A program made the translations under genes and the position numbers. Shown in pieces: positions 7,141-12,641 of a stretch of DNA of 15,996 nt. The first letter of the stretch is position 1, and each line of letters opens with the position of its first letter. Under the pieces are notes generated by a model. It did not search any database, was not told where the DNA came from, and was given only the letters and a program-made list of their open reading frames with translations. The stretch comes from Rhodospirillaceae bacterium. Its GTDB lineage: Bacteria; Pseudomonadota; Alphaproteobacteria; Rhodospirillales; Magnetospirillaceae. The stretch spans positions 1 to 15,996 of the forward strand of contig JASLCK010000009.1 in assembly GCA_030151865.1 (NCBI GenBank). The letters run 5' to 3'.

Positions 7141-7340
7141 CACTTTGTAAGGATCGTGCCTTTCGTGGCAAGCAATTGAAAACCATGAGGAAATTTATGG
7201 AAAAAAGAGGGCGAAAAATGGCGAAATCATGACAATCTGAACAATGTTCATGCTATTGATATTAAATGATAATTCAAAAAAATTCACTGAGTCGGAAATT
7301 TTCTCTTTTCATCTGCGAAAAAAAGCGTAAATAGCGGTCC
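7141..7340. promoter_or_regulatory. AT-rich intergenic region with operator-like palindromes
   Basis: This stretch between the transporter and the odc leader has no plausible gene. Bases 7201-7320 are about 69% A+T, far above the flanking coding DNA. It contains the palindrome TGAACAATGTTCA (7238-7250), and GTGATCAC (7137-7144) lies just before it. It should hold the promoter for the odc leader transcript; the best sigma-70 candidate I find (TTTTCA 7306-7311, 16 nt, TAAATA 7328-7333) is weak. Confidence 0.4.
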
Positions 7341-7346
7341 CACAAA

Positions 7347-7431
7347 GACGTACCGCGCACGTGCCTCTGGCCCAAGGTTGGTTAAGCAACGACGTCAAGG
7401 CGTTCTTCTGAAGACTGCTGGTGATCCCAGC
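7347..7431 (+). promoter_or_regulatory. Structured RNA leader of odc (speF-motif-like)
   Basis: This segment folds into several small stems: GACGT (7347-7351) with ACGTC (7392-7396) enclosing GTTG (7377-7380)/CAAC (7387-7390), then TCTT (7404-7407)/AAGA (7411-7414), then GCTGG (7417-7421)/CCAGC (7427-7431). It ends 5 nt before the GGAGG of a short reading frame. Position (before a fold-III ornithine decarboxylase in an alphaproteobacterium) and layout agree with the alphaproteobacterial speF RNA motif described from comparative genomics. The match is from memory and by eye, without a covariance search. It probably regulates decarboxylase expression in response to polyamines or ornithine; that role is inferred. 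Confidence 0.65.
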
Positions 7432-7448
7432 GCCCCGGAGGAAAAGCT

Positions 7449-7541
7449 ATGTCCGTTGTTCTGTTACGCTTATCGACCCCTGCAGCCCGGTTTCACGGGA
7501 CCATCCCGTCGCCGTCTTTGATCTCCAGGGATAGTATCTAG
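7449..7541 (+). CDS. Putative 30-residue leader peptide of odc
   Basis: ATG at 7449 is preceded by a perfect GGAGG (7437-7441) with a 7-nt spacer, the best ribosome binding site in the window. The frame runs 30 codons to TAG at 7539-7541. The peptide begins MSVVLLRLSTPAARFHG and ends ISRDSI; it is Ser/Pro/Arg-rich with no signal peptide. Its stop codon touches the 5' arm of a long hairpin (7541-7583), and an RNA domain lies directly upstream. This arrangement resembles the leader peptide that controls speF in gammaproteobacteria, where ornithine stalls the translating ribosome; I see no convincing sequence similarity to that peptide. Codons within it also allow two mutually exclusive hairpins (CCCG 7486-7489 with CGGG 7496-7499, or CGGGA 7496-7500 with TCCCG 7504-7508). 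Translation is strongly suggested, not shown. Confidence 0.6.
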   Translation: MSVVLLRLSTPAARFHGTIPSPSLISRDSI

Positions 7542-7583
7542 ACGATCGCATGGGCGCTGTTTGCGCCCAAGGTGGCGATCGTC
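7541..7583 (+). promoter_or_regulatory. Long hairpin after the leader peptide stop codon
   Basis: GACGATCGC (7541-7549) pairs with GCGATCGTC (7575-7583), and inside it TGGGCGC (7551-7557) pairs with GCGCCCA (7563-7569) around a TGTTT loop. The first base of the stem is the last base of the TAG stop. No T-run follows, so it is not a classic intrinsic terminator; it could block a Rho site or hide downstream sequence depending on ribosome position. Confidence 0.6.
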
Positions 7584-7659
7584 CTTAAACATCCCGCGGG
7601 CCTTAGATAAGTCCGCTCCTCACCCTTATTGTATTCACTTCGCGTACAGGGAGTATGCG

Positions 7660-8790
7660 ATGACTGCTAAGATCACCCGTTTTCTGGCCGAGGAGCGGCC
7701 CGAGACCCCTTGCCTCGTCGTCGATTTGGATGTGATCGCCGACAATTATAACGCCCTGCGACGATACCTGCCGGTCGCCCAGGTCTTCTATGCTGTGAAG
7801 GCCAATCCCGCGTCGGAAGTGATTTCCCTGCTGGTCCGCATGGGCTCGTCGTTCGACTGCGCCAGCCGCCCGGAAATCGAATCGGTGCTGGCGGCCGGCG
7901 CTGCCTCCGAACAGATTTCGTTTGGCAACACCATCAAGAAGCAAAAGGATATCGCCTGGGCTTACCAGCAGGGCGTGCGCCTGTTCGCCTTCGATTCCGC
8001 CGAGGAATTGGAAAAGCTGGCGGAATCGGCCCCCGGTTCCAAGGTGTTCTGCCGCCTGCTGATGACCTGTGACGGTGCTGAATGGCCGTTGTCGCGCAAG
8101 TTTGGCTGCGAAGCCGACATGGCCCGCGACCTGCTGATCAAGGCCCGCGACCTGGGTCTGGAGCCCTTTGGCATTTCCTTCCATGTCGGATCCCAGCAGA
8201 CCATGTTGGACCAGTGGGACATCGCCATCGGCAAGACCGCGCTTTTGTTCTCTTCCCTGAACGAAGCCGGGATCGAGCTGAAGATGATCAATCTGGGCGG
8301 CGGTCTGCCTGCCCGTTACCGCGACGACGTGCAGCCGGTGGACGAATACGCCGCCGCCATCATGAACGCCATGACCAAGCATTTCGGCAACAACCTGCCG
8401 CAGATGATCGTCGAGCCGGGCCGTTCGCTGGTCGGCGATTCGGGCATCATCGAAGCCGAAGTGGTGCTGATCTCGCGCAAGTCCTATGACGAAGACGTTC
8501 GTTGGGTCTATCTGGACATCGGCAAGTTCGGCGGTCTGGCCGAAACCATGGACGAAGCCATCAAGTACCGCTTGCAGGTTTCGGCCCAGGGCGAGGAAAC
8601 CTCGCCGGTCATTCTGGCTGGCCCGACCTGCGACTCGGCCGATATTCTTTATGAAAAGGCCAATTACGAAATGCCGGTGTCGCTGCAGGTTGGCGACAAG
8701 GTGCGCATCCTGTCCACCGGCGCGTACACCACCAGCTATTCGGCGGTGAACTTCAATGGCTTCGCGCCGCTGAAGGCTTACTTCGTCTGA
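7660..8790 (+). CDS. odc: Ornithine (possibly lysine/ornithine) decarboxylase, PLP fold III
   Basis: Decarboxylates ornithine to putrescine, the entry step of polyamine synthesis; some bacterial members also accept lysine. The 376-residue protein is of the alanine-racemase-like (eukaryotic ODC) type, not the large E. coli SpeC/SpeF fold. Features: PLP lysine K47 in FYAVKANP, FDCASRPEIE, ISFGNTIKK, CDGAEWPLSRKFG, SFHVGSQQ, the phosphate-binding NLGGGLPARY, VEPGRSLVGDSG, and the second-subunit catalytic cysteine in GPTCDSAD, followed by YTTSYSAVNFNGF. All catalytic residues I know are present. The ATG at 7660 has AGGGAG 6 nt upstream; the longer frame from 7561 would run through the leader hairpin. 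It is preceded by a structured leader with a small reading frame, so post-initiation control is likely, and followed by stacked terminators. Confidence 0.95.
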   Translation: MTAKITRFLAEERPETPCLVVDLDVIADNYNALRRYLPVAQVFYAVKANPASEVISLLVRMGSSFDCASRPEIESVLAAGAASEQISFGNTIKKQKDIAWAYQQGVRLFAFDSAEELEKLAESAPGSKVFCRLLMTCDGAEWPLSRKFGCEADMARDLLIKARDLGLEPFGISFHVGSQQTMLDQWDIAIGKTALLFSSLNEAGIELKMINLGGGLPARYRDDVQPVDEYAAAIMNAMTKHFGNNLPQMIVEPGRSLVGDSGIIEAEVVLISRKSYDEDVRWVYLDIGKFGGLAETMDEAIKYRLQVSAQGEETSPVILAGPTCDSADILYEKANYEMPVSLQVGDKVRILSTGAYTTSYSAVNFNGFAPLKAYFV

Positions 8791-8799
8791 TCGTCGGTT

Positions 8800-8827
8800 C
8801 CGGGCGGCGGGCTGTCCCGCCGCCCGG
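8800..8827 (+). other. 12-bp hairpin after odc, overlaps next terminator
   Basis: CCGGGCGGCGGG (8800-8811) and CCCGCCGCCCGG (8816-8827) form a perfect 12-bp stem with a 4-nt loop, 9 nt after the odc stop. No T-run follows directly. Its 3' arm shares bases 8823-8827 with the next hairpin, so the two cannot form together. Confidence 0.6.
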
Positions 8828-8849
8828 CAAGTTCTGCCGGGTCGTTTTT
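8823..8849 (+). terminator. Intrinsic terminator after odc (first)
   Basis: CCCGGCA (8823-8829) pairs with TGCCGGG (8835-8841) around a 5-nt loop and is followed by TCGTTTTT (8842-8849). Confidence 0.65.
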
Positions 8850-8871
8850 GCCCCGGACGCTTTTTTCCCAG

Positions 8872-8906
8872 GCCCCATGCCGGATCTCGGCTGGGGCTTT
8901 TGTTTT
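8872..8906 (+). terminator. Intrinsic terminator after odc (second)
   Basis: GCCCCA (8872-8877) with TGGGGC (8892-8897) and, after a bulged T, GCCG (8879-8882) with CGGC (8888-8891), followed by TTTTGTTTT (8898-8906). A strong terminator that insulates odc from the sigma-54-driven flagellar gene downstream. Confidence 0.75.
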
Positions 8907-8945
8907 AAGGCGCTGATTTTCAACGGTTTTCATAACGCTATTATC

Positions 8946-8961
8946 TGGCACGACAGTTGCT
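8946..8961 (+). promoter_or_regulatory. Sigma-54 (RpoN) promoter of the flagellar hook gene
   Basis: TGGCACGACAGTTGCT matches the -24/-12 consensus TGGCACG-N4-TTGC(A/T) at every conserved position, with GG (8947-8948) and GC (8959-8960) at the required spacing. It sits 43 bp upstream of the hook gene start. RpoN-dependent flagellar promoters need an activator such as FlbD/FleQ-type proteins, which is not in the window. Confidence 0.88.
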
Positions 8962-9004
8962 TCTGCTTTCCCGGATTTTTCTATTCGGCGACAGGAGAGC
9001 CGCA

Positions 9005-10300
9005 ATGTCCCTCTGGGGTGCATTCACAAACAGCGTGCAGGCGATGCAGACGCAATCGCATAGCCTGGGCGTGATCAGCCAGAACGTCGCCAACGTCAAC
9101 ACCCCGGGCTATAAAGAAGCCCAGGACATCTTCAAGACCAATCTGTCGGAAGTGACGGCGAAGACCAACATCTTCGGGGTCAAGCCGATTACCCGTCAGT
9201 TGATCGACTATCAGGGGCCGATCACCGCCAGCAATACCTGGAAGGATTTGGCGGTCAACGGTGAAGGCTTCTTCATCACCAACAGCAACGGCACGGCCAG
9301 CGGCACCACGTCCTTTACCCGCTCGGGTGCGTTTTCCACCACCAACATTCCGCCTGCCGGGACATCAGGGGCCAGTACCGGATCGGGGTTGAGCGCGGGC
9401 ACCACCAGCAGCACGACCACCTCCGGGCCGATAACCTATCTGGTCGATGGGGCGGGCAATTATCTGATGGGTTATTCGGGCACCACCGGCCCGATGGGAA
9501 CAGGCAGCGCCACGTCCGACACCAGTAATCTGGTGCCGCTGCAATATCAGATGGGGTCGGCTCTGCAAGGGGTTGCCACCTCTTCGATCACCCTGCAGGG
9601 AACGTTGCCGTCCAATGCGACCACGCCCCAGGCGCAGGGCTTGCCGGTATATGACCAAAGTCTGAATTCCCAGACCCTGACCATGAACTGGACCCAGACC
9701 GGAGCCAATACCTGGTCTTTGTCCTACAGCATGGATCCCAAGGCTGGGTCGGTGACCAATACGCCGACCACCGTGACTTTCGACGGCAATGGCAAGATTG
9801 TCTCTCCGACCAGTTCCACCGCCAATGTCACCTGGGCCGACGGTTCGTCCAGCGCCATCAATGTCAGCTTCAATAAGCTGCAGCAACTGGCGTCTGGCAC
9901 CTTCAATATGGATCAGACCACCCAGGACGGTTTCCCGACCGGTTATCTGAACCAGCTTGGCTTTGATAGCCAGGGTATGCTGAATGCCGGTTATACCAAC
10001 GGCAAGACCCAGGTTCTGGGGCAGGTGGCCATTGCCCAATTCCGCAATCCCAATGGGCTAGAGACCAAGACGGGAACCACCTTTGGCCAGACCGCTGATG
10101 CTGGGGCGATGCAGGTTGGCACGGTGGGCAGCTTTCCCAGCATGACTTCGATCAGTCCGAATTCGTTGGAGCAGTCCAACGTCAAGCTGGAAGACCAGTT
10201 CAGTCAGATGATCATTACGCAAAAGGCCTACAGCTCGGCGTCCGAGGTCTTTAAGACCGCCTACGAGATGACGCAAAGTGCGCGCGATCTGAAGCGTTGA
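9005..10300 (+). CDS. flgE: Flagellar hook protein (FlgE family)
   Basis: A 431-residue axial flagellar protein. The N-terminal rod/hook signature is present (SLGVISQNVANVNTPGYKEA, residues ~20-39), then VNGEGFF (84-90), FTRSGAF (104-110) and GNYLMGY (151-157). The C-terminal D0 helix is VKLEDQFSQMIITQKAYSSASEVFKTAYEMTQSARDLKR-like, the form that polymerises with the N-terminal helix. These ends mark the FlgE/F/G family; the length and middle domain favour hook (FlgE) over rod proteins. Between FTRSGAF and YLVDGAGNYLMGY there is a ~30-residue Ser/Thr/Gly-rich insertion (113-142) where relatives have a few residues. The start at ATG 9005 has AGGAGAG upstream; the longer frame from 8957 begins inside the sigma-54 promoter. 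No other flagellar gene is adjacent. Confidence 0.85.
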   Translation: MSLWGAFTNSVQAMQTQSHSLGVISQNVANVNTPGYKEAQDIFKTNLSEVTAKTNIFGVKPITRQLIDYQGPITASNTWKDLAVNGEGFFITNSNGTASGTTSFTRSGAFSTTNIPPAGTSGASTGSGLSAGTTSSTTTSGPITYLVDGAGNYLMGYSGTTGPMGTGSATSDTSNLVPLQYQMGSALQGVATSSITLQGTLPSNATTPQAQGLPVYDQSLNSQTLTMNWTQTGANTWSLSYSMDPKAGSVTNTPTTVTFDGNGKIVSPTSSTANVTWADGSSSAINVSFNKLQQLASGTFNMDQTTQDGFPTGYLNQLGFDSQGMLNAGYTNGKTQVLGQVAIAQFRNPNGLETKTGTTFGQTADAGAMQVGTVGSFPSMTSISPNSLEQSNVKLEDQFSQMIITQKAYSSASEVFKTAYEMTQSARDLKR

Positions 10301-10334
10301 TCCAATTGGCTCCGGCGTATTGTCCGGGGCATGA

Positions 10335-10370
10335 AAAAAGCCCGGTCGCTGTTTGGCGACCGGGCTTTTT
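10335..10370 (+). terminator. Bidirectional terminator between hook gene and dsbA-like gene
   Basis: A perfect 15-bp stem, AAAAAGCCCGGTCGC (10335-10349) with GCGACCGGGCTTTTT (10356-10370), 6-nt loop, A- and T-runs on both sides. It lies 34 bp after the hook gene stop and 18 bp after the convergent dsbA-like stop, so it serves both. Confidence 0.9.
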
Positions 10371-10388
10371 CTTGGGCGAAGCCTGGGG

Positions 10389-11162
10389 TCAGTTGGCCTT
10401 GGTCGGCTTGCGGGCCTGATCGATCAACTGCTTCAGGGCCTGCGGGCTGACGGCGCCGGGGACGACCTGATCGCCGACGATGAAGCCGGGGGTGCCGGTG
10501 ACGTTCAGGGAGCGGGCCAGATCAAGGTTGTCCTTGATGACCTTGTCGATCTGATCGTCTTCCATGTCCTTCTTCAGCTTTTCCACATTCAGACCGGCAT
10601 CGGCGGCGATCTTATAGATCACCTGCTCGTTCAACTGACCCTTGCTGTGCATCAGGGCGCGATGGAATTCGGCGTACTTCTTCTGGCTGCGGGCAGCCAG
10701 CGCCGCGCGCGAGGCCAGGACCGAATCCGGACCCAGCACCGGCAGTTCCTTCATCACCAGACGGACCTTGCCGTCGGCCTTGACCGCATCGAACACGGCG
10801 TCCGATACAGCCTTGCAATAGGGGCAGCGGTAATCGAAGAATTCGACGATGGTCACGTCGCCATCGGGGTTGCCCAGCACCGGCGAGGCCGGATCGTTCT
10901 TCAGATTGTAGACTTCCGCCTTGCGGTCGGTCAGGGCCTTCTTGGCGCTGGTTTCGATCGCCAGCTGTTCCTTTTCACGCATGGCTTCAAAGGCTTCGAC
11001 GATGACCGAGGGATTTTCCATGATGTAGTCATGGATCATCTTCTTGACGGCGTCCTGCTGCTTTTGGGTCAGCGGCTGGTCTTCCTGCGCATGGGCGGCC
11101 AAGGGCAGGGCGGTCATGGAACCGGCAAGAAGGGCGGCGGCAGCCAAAGTACGAAAAGACAT
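10389..11162 (-). CDS. Periplasmic DsbA-family thiol:disulfide oxidoreductase (Com1/ScsC-like)
   Basis: A 257-residue exported protein. Signal peptide 1-25 (AHA cleavage before QEDQ); then a charged helical N-terminal extension (~26-90), as in Com1- or ScsC-type proteins that oligomerise through it; then a thioredoxin-fold domain. The redox motif is C113-P-Y-C116 in FFDYRCPYCK and the cis-proline is P225 in VTGTPGFIVG. Members either introduce or isomerise disulfides in the periplasm; the N-terminal stalk leans towards an isomerase-like or oligomeric enzyme, but this is an inference. The ATG at 11162 has AGAGG about 8 nt upstream. It follows the BepA-like protease on the same strand with 105 bp between them; both act on envelope proteins. 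Confidence 0.9.
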   Translation of the reverse strand: MSFRTLAAAALLAGSMTALPLAAHAQEDQPLTQKQQDAVKKMIHDYIMENPSVIVEAFEAMREKEQLAIETSAKKALTDRKAEVYNLKNDPASPVLGNPDGDVTIVEFFDYRCPYCKAVSDAVFDAVKADGKVRLVMKELPVLGPDSVLASRAALAARSQKKYAEFHRALMHSKGQLNEQVIYKIAADAGLNVEKLKKDMEDDQIDKVIKDNLDLARSLNVTGTPGFIVGDQVVPGAVSPQALKQLIDQARKPTKAN

Positions 11163-11184
11163 AAGGGAAACCTCTGGGATTTAT

Positions 11185-11210
11185 GGGCCTGTGATCAGGC
11201 CCCTTGGGGC
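11185..11210 (-). other. Overlapping hairpins in the leader of the dsbA-like gene
   Basis: GGGCCTG-TGAT-CAGGCCC (11185-11202) and the 12-nt palindrome GCCCCTTGGGGC (11199-11210) share bases 11199-11202, so only one can form at a time. They lie 23-48 nt upstream of the start codon. No T-run follows. Confidence 0.35.
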
Positions 11211-11226
11211 GCATCATGGGGCAGGC

Positions 11227-11257
11227 GACCGCCACAGGCAAGAGGGCCGTGGCGGTC
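11227..11257 (-). other. Hairpin between protease and dsbA-like gene
   Basis: GACCGCCAC (11227-11235) pairs with GTGGCGGTC (11249-11257), with GGC/GCC extending the stem inward past a bulged A. It begins about 11 bp after the protease stop on the minus strand. Without a T-run it is a doubtful terminator. Confidence 0.4.
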
Positions 11258-11267
11258 CTGGCAAAGA

Positions 11268-12641
11268 TCAGCGGCGCTGCTTTTCCTTTTCCATCTGGAT
11301 CTGCGCCTGTTCGCGGATGTCTTGGACTCGCAGTGACTGGGGCGATCCCTTCTTCAGGCCCATTTCCGCCTTTCCGGCGTGATAAATGGCTTCCGACCAG
11401 CGGCCCGCCAGATAGGCATATTCGGCCATGGCGGCGGCGGCGTGGGGTTCGTCGTTGCTGCGGCCATAGGCAATGGCCAGCAAGCGCCAGGCTCCAGCAC
11501 TTTCCGGGTCGCGCTGCGTCGCCACCTTCAGGTTTTCGGTGGCGTCGGCCAGCAGCGAAGGGTCTTCGGACTCCACCTCGACCTGTCCCAGTTCCTCGCG
11601 CAGCAGGGCGTTGTCGGGCAGCAGCTTGACCGCCTTTTTATATTCGGGCAGCGCTTCCGCCGCACGGGCGTTTTCAAACAGCATCTGGCCCTTTAGTTCA
11701 TGGAAATAAGGATCGTTGGGCCGTTCGGCGATCAATCCGTCCACCAGCGGGATGGCGTTGGTCAGGTCGGGCTTGCGGTAATAGGCGATGGCGCGGGCAT
11801 AGCGGGCGTCGATGGCCTTGTCGTCTTCCTTATAGCGGGTCAGGGTGGTGATCGGCGGTTCCATGAAGGCGATCAGCTTGGCGCGCATGCGCTTGTGCGG
11901 CTCGATATAAGCGGGCGGCACCGGCACATCGCTCCAGGGCGATTTTTCCACATGGGCGCGGATTTCATCGACGCGCTCGCGGGTGACGGGGTGGGTGCGG
12001 ACATAAGGGTCCTGGCGTTCGGTGGCCAGCAGTTCCTGTTTGTCCAAAATCTGCATGAATTCCAGGAAGCCGCGCGCCGACTGGTGCATGTCGTCCAGGA
12101 AGCGCAAGGCCGCCGAATCCGCCGAGGCTTCGATGCCGCGGCTGAAGGCCATGTAATTACGCATGGCGGCTTCGTTGCCGCCCATCATCACCGCCTGGCC
12201 GACGTCGCCGCGTCCCGACGCCACGGCAGCCGCCGCGCCCAGGATCATCGACGCCACCGATGTGGCCATGGCGTTTTCCATCTGGCCGGTGCCGCGCACC
12301 AAGTGGCCGCCGGCGATATGGCCGCTTTCGTGGGCCATGACGCCAATTAACTGGCCGGGATGTTCGGTGCGGATAATCAGCCCGGTATTGATAAACATAT
12401 TGAGACCTTCGGCGACAAAGGCATTCAATTGCTTGTCATTGACCAGATGCAGGTGTACCGCTTCAGGATCCACGCCAGCCTCTTGGAATAGTGGCGTGGC
12501 ATAGGTGCGGATGGTATTTTCAATTTCCGCATCCCGGATGAAGGACAGGCGCGTCTGTGCCGATGCCGCGACCGGGGTCAGCGAGACGACAAACAGGACG
12601 GCCAGGGAAGAAATGCGCTTCAAGAACACGATGATCGACAC
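11268..12641 (-). CDS. Periplasmic M48 metalloprotease with TPR domain (BepA-like)
   Basis: A zinc protease of the BepA/YfgC type, which promotes outer-membrane protein assembly and degrades stalled substrates in the periplasm. Up to 457 residues: signal peptide 1-28 (ASA before QTRL), M48 catalytic domain ~35-230, TPR-rich C-terminal half ~270-450. Zinc site HESGH (104-108) with GGH following, third ligand E171 in GIEASAD, and H217 in RTHPVTRERVDEI, equivalent to the BepA latch histidine. The start is uncertain: GTG 12641 is the longest, but GTG 12629 has CGGAG upstream and a shorter signal peptide. Either way its 5' end overlaps the divergent GGT-like gene. It lies upstream of the dsbA-like gene on the same strand. 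Confidence 0.92.
   Translation of the reverse strand: MSIIVFLKRISSLAVLFVVSLTPVAASAQTRLSFIRDAEIENTIRTYATPLFQEAGVDPEAVHLHLVNDKQLNAFVAEGLNMFINTGLIIRTEHPGQLIGVMAHESGHIAGGHLVRGTGQMENAMATSVASMILGAAAAVASGRGDVGQAVMMGGNEAAMRNYMAFSRGIEASADSAALRFLDDMHQSARGFLEFMQILDKQELLATERQDPYVRTHPVTRERVDEIRAHVEKSPWSDVPVPPAYIEPHKRMRAKLIAFMEPPITTLTRYKEDDKAIDARYARAIAYYRKPDLTNAIPLVDGLIAERPNDPYFHELKGQMLFENARAAEALPEYKKAVKLLPDNALLREELGQVEVESEDPSLLADATENLKVATQRDPESAGAWRLLAIAYGRSNDEPHAAAAMAEYAYLAGRWSEAIYHAGKAEMGLKKGSPQSLRVQDIREQAQIQMEKEKQRR

Noticed and set aside
7184..7231. 15-codon open frame (MRKFMEKRGRKMAKS) in the AT-rich region
   Set aside because: No ribosome binding site; the Lys/Arg richness simply follows from A-rich DNA.
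7561..7659. N-terminal extension of odc to TTG 7561
   Set aside because: It would translate the leader hairpin; the ATG at 7660 has a good ribosome binding site and matches the family N-terminus.
12505..12612. N-terminal extension of the GGT-like protein
   Set aside because: The extra 36 residues lie opposite conserved protease coding sequence and would push the signal segment too far from the N-terminus.
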